Assembly: GCA_016946835.1 (NCBI GenBank)
Contig: JACVTC010000152.1
Coordinates: forward strand, 52,501-116,500
DNA: 64,000 nucleotides
Reading direction: 5' to 3'
Source: Neocallimastix lanati (nom. inval.)
Lineage: Eukaryota > Neocallimastigomycota > Neocallimastigomycetes > Neocallimastigales > Neocallimastigaceae
A model generated the notes under the pieces. It ran no database searches. It worked only from the letters and a program-made list of their open reading frames with translations, and was not told the origin of the DNA. A program made the position numbers and the translations under genes. Shown here one piece after another: positions 52,864 through 64,000 of the stretch (positions are counted from its first letter, which is position 1; every line of letters begins with the position of its first letter).

Positions 52864-52867
<4 letters not shown>
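52107..52867 (-). mobile_element. 5'-truncated LINE copy
   Basis: Short poly-T tail (52107-52118), 3' UTR and C-terminal coding region, minus strand. Its 5' end abuts the poly-T at 52868. Confidence 0.7.
52300..52743 (-). pseudogene. LINE C-terminal zinc-finger domain
   Basis: The reading MGFFWISRIRCGFKF, EDCPKFCPCCGVIENNFSHW, then LLGRRSIYEKIKV and GEQRQLVYF parallels the fragment at 34897-35643 (RLRCGYKYN, EDCPKSCPCCGEDK, GEQRQLNEL). It is diverged in sequence but has the same layout, so it is a different LINE lineage. No RT or endonuclease; not functional alone. Confidence 0.8.
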
Positions 52868-52909
<42 letters not shown>

Positions 52910-53131
52910 GTTTTATTACATTTAATTTCTTATCCAAAGCCCTTTTAATTCTTTAGTCCATGAGTAATGGAACGAATTAATTCCTATAGGAATATAAAAA
53001 ATTACCATAATTATATAACCATTCAAAAATATGAAAAATAAATACGACAAATATAACATTATAGTACTATTCATACATGAAAAGGATGAAAATATAGTAA
53101 AATGAAAAGGATACATAAATGAAAAATGATA
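52868..53131 (-). mobile_element. Short LINE 3' end
   Basis: A 38-nt poly-T (52868-52905) is followed by about 225 bp whose minus-strand reading ends HYSWTKELKGLWIRN then stop, a LINE-like C-terminus. It is bounded on the right by the next poly-T. Confidence 0.55.
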
Positions 53132-53671
53132 TTTTTTTTTTTTTATAGACTAGGAAGAGAATACACTTCCAGAGCTTTATTAAATAGATTAAAATATTTT
53201 TATGTATTACATTTAATTATAAAAAAATACGTTATATAATTAAAAGATATATATATAAAATAAAATAAAATAAAATAAAATAAAATAAAATAAAATAAAA
53301 TAAAATAAAATAAAATAAAATAAAATAAAATAAAATAAAATAAAATAAAATAAAATAAAATAAAATAAAATAAAATATATTTAAAAGATTAAGTGAAATA
53401 AAAAATAATAAAAAGTTAAGTAATAACAAATTTTAATTAATCAAAGAAAATTTAATGTAATAAAGAATATAAAACAAAGAAGTAACATCTTTAAAATAGA
53501 TAGTATGATATCCACTAAACTCTCCCCTGAACCACAAGAAAGATCATTAAAAGTTGAATTACTTACTGAAAACTGATATTATTTCTTAAAGTTTTTTAAA
53601 ATTAATTAGTAATTTTGATAAATAATATCGATTAGAAACTACTGCAATAAGCAATTATTTTATTATTTTAA

Positions 53672-53675
<4 letters not shown>
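53132..53675 (-). mobile_element. LINE 3' end with internal (TAAAA)n
   Basis: A 13-nt poly-T, then TAGACTAGGAAGAGAATACA, the shared LINE terminus. At 53480-53530 the sequence AGAAGTAACATCTTTAAAAT matches the 3' UTR of the copy at 34.9 kb. A TAAAA array interrupts it. Confidence 0.75.
53253..53376. repeat. (TAAAA)n array
   Basis: About 24 perfect pentamers inside the LINE fragment. Confidence 0.92.
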
Positions 53676-53726
<51 letters not shown>

Positions 53727-53808
53727 CTAAGAGAATAACATTATTTAATTTATAATAATAATATTTTAAAAACATTCATTACAAAATGTTTGAACTGTTT
53801 ACCATCAC

Positions 53809-53863
53809 CCTCGGTATTACGAGAATTAAGATGGTTCTTTTTTTAATTCTCGTAGTACCGAGG
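53809..53863. other. Hairpin: 21-bp stem, 13-nt loop
   Basis: The left arm 53809-53829 (CCTCGGTATTACGAGAATTA plus A) pairs with 53843-53863 with one mismatch, which would be a G-U pair in one RNA strand. Confidence 0.9.
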
Positions 53864-53872
53864 ATAAAGAAG

Positions 53873-53906
53873 AAACCTCTTAGGTATTAACGCTCTTGAG
53901 AGGTTT
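53873..53906. other. Second hairpin, AAACCTCT / AGAGGTTT, followed by T run
   Basis: An 8-bp stem with an 18-nt loop and TT after the stem. It lies 10 bp from the first hairpin. Confidence 0.7.
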
Positions 53907-53910
53907 TTAT

Positions 53911-54030
53911 TATTTCTTAATATTTAATAATTATAAAATAATATAAATCTCATTAAAATATTCACGTTTTATTCTCATTTTTGTTTGATAATATTATTTA
54001 TATGTTCTTAAAAGCATAAAGAATAATAAA

Positions 54031-54066
<36 letters not shown>

Positions 54067-54498
54067 ATGATTCAAACGTATTAAATAAATTTTTTAATGT
54101 ATATTTATTAATTTTAATTGCTTTCTTTTTTTATTTTTATTATTTTTTTTTTTTTTTTAAAAAAAAAAATAAAAAAAATTTTTAAAACAATTTTTATTGT
54201 ATATGCTTTGTAAAATGAAAAATTATTTATTAATTATATATTGTAAATTTAAATACGTAATTAAATATTATTAATATATTAAATAAACTATTTTAATATA
54301 AATAGAATTTATCTTTATATTTTCTTCTTTATATTTTATTTTATATTATTAAAATTTTAAATTTTTATGTTAACATAAATTAGTTTTATTAAAAAAAAAA
54401 AAAAATTAAAGAAAATATTTATTATTAATTTTATATTTAATCATTAAAAACTAAAATTTATGATACTATTTAAATTTTATTCTTATATATTTCTGTCT
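53911..54498. other. Spacer downstream of SCD6
   Basis: Poly-A at about 54035-54064 and AT-rich sequence; holds the SCD6 3' UTR. No gene seen. Confidence 0.5.
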
Positions 54499-56609
54499 TT
54501 ATTCATTTTGTTTTTCTTCTTGCTTTTGTTGTTGTGGCTGAGTGTTATTGTTTTGATTAGCTTGTTGGTCCTATTATATAAAATTAATTATTTAATAATA
54601 ATTAGTTAGTATTATTATTAAAGTTTATTTTCATTTATTTATATTTTATAAATTATTTTTATTATGAAATATTTACTTGGTTTTTTTGTCTGTTATTGTT
54701 GTTATTGTTATAGTAGTTTCTATAATTATTTCTGTGATATCCTCCATTGCGGTTATAATTTCTACCCCTATATGAGTGATAATTGTTTCTTCTGTATCCA
54801 CGATGACCACCACGATTAACGGTAGCTTGTCCAAATGTTTCCATATTAAGTTTACGTTCTTCATATTGTTTAGCTCTACGATCAAACCTTTTTATTTAAT
54901 GTAATATTAAATAATATTAATATTAATAATTATTTATTAAAAATTTTGTAATTAAAAAATTTTTAAATTACTTACTTCTTTCCTTGCTCTTCAGCTCTAT
55001 CTTTACTTTCACAAGAAATATTATCAAAGAATGAGGAAGATTTGTTATAGAAGTTTTCTTGAGTTTTTTCTTCAGTTCCATTTTCTTCTTGAGCATCGCC
55101 ATTTTGAGAATTTCCATTTTCAGCTTGCTCTTTTTTGTCATTCTTATCAGCTTCTTTATTTGAAAGTTCCTTAAATTTGGCATTTGCTGATTCAAAATCG
55201 AAATCAGAATCAGGAAGTGAGATATGTTTTGAATTATTCCAGTTACGACGTCCACGTTGATTCACACCTCTGCGATAGTTATTCTGACGATTTCCTCTTT
55301 GGAATCTGTTGTTATTGTAATTTCTGTTGTTGTAATTATTGGAATTATTTTGTAAACGATTATTATCTATAAAAAAAAGGAATTATTTATATTAATAAAA
55401 CATTCATTATAGAATTTAAAAATTAATAATATTAATATATTATACGAACTTTTGTCGTTTTGTTGGTTGTTAGCATCATTTTTCTCAGCTGTAGCCTTAG
55501 CAGGTTGAGTAGTAGCATTATCTTTTGGCTTAGCATTGGTATCGTTAGCTAAGTTCAATTTTTCCATTCCAGAGATAATATTGTTTTGGTCAGTTGCTGG
55601 ATCATTTGTCTTTAATAAAGAAGCTGCAGGCTTAAATTTATTATTATTAATAATTAATAATTTATATTTTAGAAAAACATTATTTATTATTTTTATACTT
55701 AAATATTAATATTATATATTTACTTGCTGTTGTTGTTGTTGTTGTAATTGTTGTTGCCATAATTGTTGTTGGTACAATTGAAGCATGTAAGGATTTATAC
55801 CATTTAATTGAAGTGGAAGATTTGGTTGTAACATATTTCCACCATCGACTAAACCTTGCATCATTGTAAAACCTGGTGGAATTGTTGAAGGAGCTGGGGC
55901 TGTGGTCTATATTATTTATTACATTAATTTTTGGTTATTTTTTTATTTTAACTTTAGAGATCATTTGATCTTTTGAATTATAAAAAATTTAATTAATATT
56001 TACTCCTAAAATAGCTGGATCCTTTGGTACTTGTACTTGGGGTCTTTGTGGGGCTTCACAAACTTGTAAATCTTTAATATCACTTCCGCGAAAAACAATG
56101 TATTCATAAATTTGATCGGTACCACTAATTTCTTCACTCTTGTTCTTTTTTCTACCTTCAGTACCATATGAACGAACTGTTTATTATTTAAAAACATAAT
56201 TACTATTAGTTAAAGTTTTCTTACAGCCATTTTATTTATATTTATTGTATATATTTTACATTTATTTATAAAATGTAAAATAATTAATTTTTCAAAAATC
56301 AATAATTATTATTTTATCTATATATTTAGTTGTACTTTTTACTATTTTTTTATTATATCGAATATTTTTATATTTTATATTTGTTATTTCTCTTTTTAAT
56401 ATCTATTTATTATATTTATTATTACTTTTTATTGATATTATATTAATTTTCATTTATAATTATATAATTGTTTAAATTAAATTACCTTGTTCTAATGATA
56501 CTGTTGAGTCTTGTTGATTTATTGAATGTAAAGTACCAACATATCTAATATCAGACTTTGAAATTAAGCTGATCTTACTACCGGCATAAGGTATTGATGC
56601 AGTACTCAT
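54499..56609 (-). CDS. SCD6: Scd6/LSM14 (RAP55) P-body mRNA regulator
   Basis: Seven exons on the minus strand (56486-56609, 56004-56176, 55724-55906, 55450-55630, 54976-55366, 54677-54887, 54499-54570) sum to 1335 bp, 444 residues, every junction in frame. Scd6/LSM14 proteins repress translation and promote decapping in cytoplasmic P-bodies by binding eIF4G, Dhh1/DDX6 and Edc3-type partners. Residues 1 to about 85 form the LSm14 domain ([60 protein letters not shown]). A Gln/Pro-rich linker follows. The FDF box is at about 276-278 ([13 protein letters not shown]), the FFD box at about 333-335 ([10 protein letters not shown]) and the TFG box at about 367-370 (NMETFGQAT). Arg/Gly/Asn-rich RGG-like stretches flank them. 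All diagnostic motifs are present in the family order, so it looks functional. Confidence 0.95.
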
Positions 56610-58387
56610 AGCTTACTGTTAAATTAAAATAATAATAAACAAAAATTAATAATTAATATTTCTTGATCTTATTAATTCATTTTTTAAGTACCTATGGGCT
56701 TTAGTGTAAACAATTAATAATTTTTTTTTATTATTTATTTATTTATTTTTAATATTTTAATATATACAAAAGATTATTAATTTGTTTAATACTATATTTA
56801 TTTTTTATATTTTAAATCAATATTTATATGTATTATTCATCAATTATATTCCCTTTTCAAGTCAATATTTTAACAATTCAATTTTTTATAATAAAATAAT
56901 TTTAATTTTATATAAATTTATTTTGTAAATAATATTTTCATCGTTATTCTTTTGATCTTGCTTAAGGTTCAATAAATTATTTATTTTTATGCTTATTTTA
57001 TTATATATTTATTTACTATTTTTTTAATTCAAAATTAATAACCTTGAGGGTTAATTTCATTTGGAATTTTCTTTTTAAAATTAAAAAAAGTTCTACTTTT
57101 CTCCTTTTAATTATTTAAATATTTATTATCTTATTCTTATCCCTTAAAATTAATCTAATTATTTAAAATAAAAAATACAATTATTTACTTTTTAATTTTT
57201 AGTGATAGGTTTAAATATTTGAATATAGACAATAAATGTAAATAAGATAAATAAAAAAAAGTTTTGCTTCTAAAGACTAAAACTTTTATTATTTATTCAA
57301 TTTGTTTTCAATAACAATAATTTAATAAACGCTTAATTATTTCTATATTTTTAGTTTATTTATATTATTATAAACAAGAAAACAAAAACTAAAAGAAAAA
57401 AAAATGTTTTTGAAAATAAAAAAAAAATAATCATTTAGGTAAAAAAAATAAAGTATAATATAAAACTAATAAAGATTTATATATAAATAATATATTTAAT
57501 AATAAATATATTTATATATATATAAAGTATAATAATTAGTTTTTAATTCAATTTAAATCTAAAATTTTTATGTATTATGTATTATAATGGCTTTAAATAT
57601 ATTATTATTATCATCTTTTAATTCTATTATTATTATTTATTTATATAAAAATTTAATTTTCTAGTAATAATATTAAGATAAAGAATATTATTTTGGTAAT
57701 ACTACTGTAAGTATAATCCAATCCATTAATAACTAATAATAATAATTGTACTTTTAATAAATTTTATAAAAAAAAAATTTTTTTTTTCTTAAACATATTA
57801 TTAAATATATTTAATATTAATGTAATATTAAAAATTAAATTAAATGATATATTAATAAATATATTACTTTATAAAAAAAAAAGCAATAAGTAAATCTAAT
57901 GGATTTATTTATTTATTATTTATTTTTTTTTATTATATATTTTTTTTATTAAATATTCTATTTTTTTTATTTTTTATACCAAAAAAAGATGAATAATATT
58001 CAAAAAAAAATGTAATAAAAAATTAATATATTAAATTTATGAGTAATTGTAATAAAATTAATGTATAAAAATATAAATGTAAATGTATTAATGATTTATC
58101 ACCACGTATAATATTACAAAATAATTATTATTAATTATTTATAAGGATTTATAAATAAATAAATATAATATAATAAATGTATGTTATATATATATGATTT
58201 ATGTAATTTACTTTATATATAAGATTTAAAATATTTAATTAAATATTTTAATTAACATATATAAATTAATTTTTTCTATTATAAAAATACATAAATAATA
58301 AATAATTAGAATTAATTGTATATATATTATCAATCTTGAATGACTTTTTATAAAATGAATAACAATAATTTAAATAAATGAGATGTT
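56610..58387. other. Gene-free AT-rich stretch upstream of SCD6
   Basis: Should contain the SCD6 promoter on its left side. No gene, array or transposon recognised. Confidence 0.55.
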
Positions 58388-58663
58388 GTTTTTTATTTTT
58401 ATTTTTATTTATATTTATATTTTTATTTATATTTTTATTTTTTTATTTATATTTATATTTATATTTTTATTTTTATTTTTATTTTTATTTTTATTTTTAT
58501 TTTTATTTATATTTTTATTTTTTTATTTATATTTATATTTTTATTTTTATTTTTATTTTTATTTATATTTATATTTTTATTTTTATTTTTATTTTTATTT
58601 TTATTTTTATTTTTATTTATATTTATATTTTTATTTTTATTTTTATTTTTATTTTTATTTTTA

Positions 58664-58694
<31 letters not shown>

Positions 58695-58711
58695 TTTATT
58701 TTTTTATTTTG
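58388..58711. repeat. (TTTTTA)n / TTTATA compound microsatellite (~320 bp)
   Basis: Hexamer TTTTTA runs alternate with TTTATATTTATA segments. Long open frames here are translations of the repeat only. Confidence 0.92.
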
Positions 58712-59516
58712 TATTTTCTTTTCTTAAAAGTTTTAGTCTTATAATATTTGAATTAAAATGTAATATCATTCATTTAATTTAAATAAGAAAATAAAATTGA
58801 AATAATTATATATTCTAAAATTATTTAATTTGAATGATGATTTACTGTTATAGTAATTTTTTTTTTTTTTTTTGTGATACAATGACCTCTCCTCTATTAT
58901 TTCGATATTAGGTTATCTTAGAAGAATTAAAATTCAAAGTTTGAAAGTTATTACTTCTAATGAAGTTGCTAAAGCAAAATAGTTTGCTAAAGCTCTTTAT
59001 CCATTAAGGTCAGATTGAGTGATTATTTTATTTTGAATTAACAATGCAGTAATAAATAAAGAAAAAAGTATAATATTTAAAGAAAAGAGATTAAGTTTTT
59101 GCGATTTAAAGTTTAATTCAATTATTTAAATATAAAAAATTATATATTATAATACATTAAAATATATAACAAAATTAAATCAATTAAAAGTTTATGATAC
59201 ATCCATATATAAGATTGTAAAAATTTATTGATATAAAAATTTCATCTTAATTTTTTATTATGATTATATCAAATAAAATAAAATAAAAAAAAAGTTTACT
59301 CTAAGGATTATTATAAATAATAATAAATTATTTAAAATGTTTTAAAAGTTTGTGAAAAAAATATATTTATTTTTATTTATTTGTAATATTTCATAATATT
59401 TTATAATAGTGTATAAGAATATTCATTAATTTACTTTTTAATAATTAAATTTTTAACAAAATATATGAATTTTAATTCCAAATTATAAATAATTAATCTA
59501 CGAAAAGGACATAAAA

Positions 59517-59547
<31 letters not shown>

Positions 59548-59800
59548 ATAGTAAATGAATATATAATAAATAAATAAATAATAAATAAATAAATAAATAA
59601 ATATATAATAAATAAATACATAAATAATACATAAATAATAAATAAATAATAAATAAATAATAAATAAATAATAAATAGATAGTAAATAAATAATTAATTA
59701 AGAGAAAATAAAACTTTTTATTATTAATTAAAGTTTATTTATTAATATTAATTATTTAAATAGGATTACAAAGAAAAAAATAAAGTTTGACAAACATAAA
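58712..59800. other. AT-rich stretch with one coding-like patch
   Basis: At about 58875-59010 base composition rises and one frame reads ILGYLRRIKIQSLKVITSN, then stops. It may be a relic of a mobile element; I cannot name it. The rest is simple sequence, including the AAAT array below. Confidence 0.4.
59518..59690. repeat. (AAAT)n microsatellite
   Basis: AAAT tetramers with regular AATAAATA interruptions. Confidence 0.88.
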
Positions 59801-60531
59801 CTTATTTATACTAATTGAGGCTTGATAATAATACAATGAAATTCTTTTAACAATGAATTAAATAATGTATTTCAAATACAAAAAGAATAATTTATACATT
59901 ACGAAATAATATAATTAATATAATTTTAAACATATTTAATTATATTTAATTAACTTCCTATAATCTAACATTCTCCCTTAGACCAGAATACTTTTTATTA
60001 AATATTTGGTCTGCAAATTTGGTCACCTTAAGCCCATTTAAGACCTTGGTTAAGGGATCCGCTTGCATCTTTTCGGTATTGATATAATTTAAAGTTATTT
60101 TATTATTTATGATATTGCTATAATTAAAATGAAATCTTTATATCTATAAAGATTTCATTTTAATTATATATATGTTTTAATTTATTATTAATTTCTCCGT
60201 TTTCGAGTGTTGTTTTACTTGTAAAATTATTGATAATAATTTTGAATAGTTCTGTTATATTGAATAGTTCCACGAAATTATTTTTGATCCATAAAGCCTT
60301 CTTAAAACATTCACTGGTGTCAATATATTTCGCTTCGGCAACCACTGATTGTTTTTTCAACTGCCAACAAATTGGACCTATTCTCATTAGAATTATATAT
60401 CTAGAGATGGATTTTTTTTATTATCCAGATCTCCGGTATAATCCGAGTCTGTTAAGCTAGTATTTCACCTTTACTTTTTTATGTGATTTTGTAATCCTTT
60501 ATATAGTTTAGATATTTTAAAATATTTACTA

Positions 60532-60565
<34 letters not shown>

Positions 60566-61353
60566 CAGTTATCTATTGTGTGATTTTCGGAATGTCTTGC
60601 AACTTTACCTGTGGCATAAGTTATATCTGGTTTGGTACAGCGTGCTAAATATATGAGAGATCCTACGGCACTTTTATAAGCTGTTTTATCAAATTTCTTA
60701 TTGTTGGTTGATAATTCATTTATTCCCGATCATGGTGTTTTTGCTTTTCTAATGTTTGCTACTTTGAATTTTTGTAATATGTTATTAATTAGTTGTGTTT
60801 GAAAAATGGTGTAGTTGAAATTGTTTTCTTTGATTTTAATATCTAGTAGATAATTTGCTTTGTTGTATTTCGATATTTTAAAATTTTTTCATTATTTTAT
60901 TTTATATATAATTTTATTTATTTCATATTTAATACCTGTGATTTTTAAAACCATTATTTTTAAGGAAATTAGAAAAATGTGTATACCATTGTCGACCTGA
61001 TTGTTTAAGTCCGTACAAGGCCTTTTTAAAGTAACGTAACCAATATCCTTGTCCAAAGTTTTTATCACCGGAAGGAATAGTAACATATAGTTACTTATCG
61101 AGTGAGGCATTAAGATAAGTAGCTTTAATATCGAGTTGCATAACAGTCCAATTAAATATAGATGCAATCGACTGTAGTAGTTTTAGACTATCAATACTGA
61201 GAGTTGGTGAATGGTGAATAAATCATAGTCAATACCTTTAGCTTGATTGAAATCTTTGGTAGCAATTCTTCTTGTATATTTGATTATATTTCTGTTGTCA
61301 TCTCTTTTTAAAGCGCAAACCCACTTTGTTGTAGTTGAATTTACTTCTTTTTG

Positions 61354-61396
<43 letters not shown>

Positions 61397-61662
61397 TTGT
61401 TGTTGTTGTATAAATTTTGTATTTCTGTATTCATGGTTTCAATCCAATGATTCTTATCTATACATGAGATTGCTTGTTTATAATTTAATGGAACATCAGT
61501 AATCATTTCGCTATACTTTTTTAAATATATATATATATATTTTTAAGTTTGAGTTGAGTCTTTTGTGATCTTTGTTTAGTAAAGGACTTCCTGATCTTTT
61601 TAATGGTGAAGATTTTCCATTATACTGAATTTTAGGTTTTTTAATTATTAAATTAGAGCAAT

Positions 61663-61710
<48 letters not shown>

Positions 61711-62335
61711 TGATATAATTATTTGATGTGGATAGTAAGTTTAATTGAATAGATATTTCATTTGTTTTTTTTTTTGTTGTTATGCGATGATATTGATTCG
61801 TTATCAGTGAACATTGTAATTGCTTCGAAATTTGAAGCTAAATTGCTTACGATGCTTACGATGTCGTTGGGAAGTATTGTCATAATTGAGGTCGGTGTTT
61901 AAAGTTGAAATCATTATTGGATGTTTCTATATTATTATCATTTGTTGTTTCAAAATTCGGAGTAGAGTAGTAAGATTCATTAATATTGTCTCTAAATTCC
62001 TTGAATGTATCTTTAGTATAATCATTAGTATTGGCTTCATCAATTATATTTTCTGTGGAATGATTTGAAATTAGTTCGAAGTTCTGACTTTCGATGTTGA
62101 TGTATAGTTTCGTCGATGGGATATATTGGTAACGTCATTATCATTATTTTGATTCAAATAAATATTATCTTGATAATTTAAATTGAAGTTAGTGTTTTCA
62201 ATTTGATTATCATTGTTTTATTGATTATTGACAGTGTTATTGTTTTACTTGGTTGTATTGATAATTTAATTAGTATTATTTCGTTTATTATTGACTGAGT
62301 TAATATTATTTATTGTATCTTCAGTTTAATTAGTA
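59801..62335 (-). mobile_element. Decayed Ty1/copia element
   Basis: Left end: sequence ending ATAATCTAACA (to 59970) then TTCTCCCTTAGACC, an LTR end plus purine tract like those of the two intact elements. Minus-strand coding remnants follow in pol order: RNase H (LKKQSVVAEAKYI, CFKKALWIKN; 60160-60387), RT (YFKKALYGLKQSG-like, about 60990-61030), RT start (YKQAISCIDKNHWIETM, TTKWVCALKRDD; 61183-61506) and the Asn/Ser-rich linker to about 62335. Frameshifts and three long poly-T tracts (about 60534-60565, 61350-61395, 61670-61708) interrupt it. Integrase, gag, the right LTR and the priming site are not found. Confidence 0.78.
61183..61506 (-). pseudogene. Copia RT N-terminal fragment with poly-Lys insertion
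   Basis: Reads VPLNYKQAISCIDKNHW, then a Lys run from the poly-T tract, then STTTKWVCALKRDDNRN and KDFNQAKGIDYD, matching the copia RT start (compare SEEWKEAIDDE and GTKWVFAEKD in the intact element). The frame is lost soon after. Confidence 0.72.
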
Positions 62336-62349
62336 TCCAATATGCATTT

Positions 62350-64000
62350 TCTGAAGTTTTCACATGGCCTCAGAATCACTTTAATAATCAATCTATTCTT
62401 CATGGAGACTTTAACATAAGCACCTCTGATTTACAAAACAAAAAAAAATTTACCAACAGTAACTTTGGTAACTGGTTTATTTTTCCAATTAATGGTTTAC
62501 CTATTTCATGGACTAGAGGTTGTACCGTTTTCAAATGATTTAGAACTGAAACCTATCATACAGAGAATGAATAATAAAATTAGAAAAAAACACTTTATTC
62601 CATAAAAGGATTTCTTAAGAATCTTTATAATCCTATCCCTTATAAACGAATGTTATTTTCTGCTATAGCAATTGGGCAATTTCTTATTATACACCTCTAC
62701 TTGGATCTAGCAAAGAAAGAATGAAAAGTTCACACAGACTAGTTAATACAGGATTAAACTGGATTGAATTATTTTCTAATGGGAATAGCTTTACCTCCCT
62801 TTATCATGCTTCTAAAGAACTTAACATTCCTCCTCTATCAGTGAAATGTATAATTGCTCAGGTAAGGTGTTTGTAACAATTTTGTTTATACAATAAGTTT
62901 GTAAAACTTGTGACAAAGAAATTTGTTTTGTTAGAGCTTTATTAATTTTTATTATAAAAAAAAATAAAATAAAAATAAAATAAAATAAAATAAAATAAAA
63001 TAAAATAAAATAAAATAAAATAAAATAAAATAAAATAAAATAAAATAAAATAAAATAAAATAAAATAAAATAAAATAAAATAAAATAAAATAAAATAAAA
63101 TAAAATAAAATAAAATAAAATAAAATAAAATAAAATAAAATAAAATAAAATATTAATTTGTATTAATTAGTCTAATATTTCAAAATAATAATAACACGAC
63201 GAAAAAATTTTTTTTTATTGAGAAATTCATATCTATTTATACTTTTAGAAGAAAAACACGAAGTTTGGTTTGATGAAAGTTCGAGAAATAGAGATTTCTT
63301 TTGAGAAGATGAATCTTATAGAAAAATTGATAAAAATAATTATTAAAATAGAACTTTCTAGTCTCATTCGGTTATGGAATTTCCAACTGAAGAAACTCTA
63401 GAAATTTCCACAATAATCTAGTTATATTGAACTAAAGATATTATAGTTTGGGAAAGGATGTGGGTCGAATCCAGAAAGTTCAGCTTGATGGTCATAGTAT
63501 GTTACCACCAGACCATGGCAGCTCTTTTGCTGACTTTAGACTTTGTTACAATGTTTTTAAAATATGGAAAAACTCGAATTGTATTATCTCAGTTTAACTT
63601 AGAGATATATCACCTTGTAGACGTTATGTATGGGATAAAGAAAGAAAAAAATTTAGCAGATAAATTAGATATATTTTTATTAAATAAAAAAAAAAAGCAA
63701 TAATAAACTTTTACTGGGATAAAGATATGGCAGGAAAATCAATCAAGGAAAGGATTATAAGAAAAATGTGTTTGAGAAACTGAAGACTACTTAAAGCCCA
63801 ACTTTAAATATCCTAAATATAGTATTGGTTATTGATGGGTATTCGTGCCAGATGTGGATATAAATTCAATGCTAGCGTTGCCAAAGCCACTAATATGATT
63901 GAAGATGACTATCCAGAACAGTGTCCTTGTTGTTATTAGAAAAAAATAGCAATTCTCAATTGGAATATTGATTTTCTAAATGCTATCTTTTCCGTGAATT
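62350..64000 (+). mobile_element. LINE relic, plus strand, running off the window
   Basis: 62350-62538 reads HGDFNISTSDLQNKK, NFGNWFIFPINGLPISWTRG and then a stop, an endonuclease (APE-type) C-terminal part with the GDFN motif. 62617-62861 reads YNPIPYKRMLFSAIAI, frameshift, SSHRLVNTGLNWIELF and ELNIPPLSVKCIIAQ. After a TAAAA array, 63830-63940 reads GIRARCGYKFNASVAKAT and EDDYPEQCPCCY, the zinc-finger domain seen in the minus-strand copies. The RT is absent. Confidence 0.72.
62955..63150. repeat. (TAAAA)n array (~195 bp)
   Basis: Almost perfect pentamers inserted in the LINE relic. Confidence 0.93.

Larger units (their letters stand above)
53676..53910 (-). mobile_element. Poly-A-tailed insert carrying two hairpins
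   Basis: A 48-nt poly-T (53676-53723) is followed by TAGACTAAGAGAATAACA, a shortened form of the LINE terminus, then sequence with two inverted repeats (listed). The right boundary is uncertain. Confidence 0.5.

Noticed and set aside
54673-54885. Alternative frame across SCD6 exon 6
   Set aside because: The other frame carries the conserved TFG box and joins correctly to both neighbouring exons.
58378-58782. Two overlapping Phe/Tyr/Leu/Ile open frames over 110 codons
   Set aside because: They are readings of the TTTTTA microsatellite.
63465-63515. tRNA-like A and B boxes on the minus strand (TGGTCTGGTGG ... GGATTCGACCC)
   Set aside because: Arms do not fold into a cloverleaf, and the plus strand reads as LINE coding sequence (QKVQLDGHSMLPPDHG). 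Probably coincidence.

Overview
The window is extremely AT-rich eukaryotic DNA with long homopolymers and simple repeats, Asn/Lys-rich proteins, short AT-rich GT-AG introns and the standard code. Fungal-type housekeeping genes (SCD6, uL30, cyclin B), a large ankyrin protein and a Cys-rich single-pass membrane protein make an anaerobic gut fungus (Neocallimastigomycota) the most likely source. This is an inference from composition and gene style (about 0.75); a dictyostelid-like AT-rich protist is the main alternative.

Left part (1-38.8 kb) is gene-bearing. It holds an Icp55/XPNPEP3-type aminopeptidase (1-2112, minus, cut by the window edge), a 7.8 kb gene-free stretch, a secreted HExxH metalloprotease (9962-12019, 4 exons), an unrecognised 1000-residue protein (13669-17122), a 974-residue ankyrin protein (18529-21453), a B-type cyclin (26121-28285, 4 exons), an HD-domain 5'-deoxynucleotidase-like protein (30617-32267, minus, 7 exons), ribosomal protein uL30/RPL7 (36200-37265, minus, with a 5-nt first exon) and a partly decayed Cys-rich membrane protein (38044-38848). 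Exon structures were rebuilt by hand; the multi-exon models with both ends in the window keep frame across every junction.

Right part (33-64 kb) is dominated by retroelements. At 33.2-35.8 kb there are two head-to-tail minus-strand non-LTR (LINE) copies, one with its domains out of order. At 38992-40249 there is a complete non-coding LTR element with 186-bp LTRs and an ATAAT target duplication. At 42553-47851 there is an intact, young Ty1/copia element (one 1535-residue gag-pol reading frame, TATTT target duplication) inside a TTTTA-rich minisatellite (41.6-51.5 kb) that includes a 780-bp higher-order repeat. Beyond it lie a copia relic, four same-strand LINE 3' ends (52.1-53.9 kb), two hairpins, the intact SCD6/LSM14 gene (54499-56609, minus, 7 exons), a decayed copia (about 59.8-62.3 kb) and a plus-strand LINE relic running off the right edge.

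The most interesting signal is the priming site. The intact copia, the non-coding LTR element and a relic all carry a copy of the eukaryotic tRNA-Lys(CUU) anticodon arm, ATGAGACTCTTAATC or a one-base variant, exactly against the LTR. This implies a half-tRNA-Lys primer and possible mobilisation of the non-coding element by the coding one. The genes do not form a pathway; they are independent units between mobile and simple-sequence DNA.
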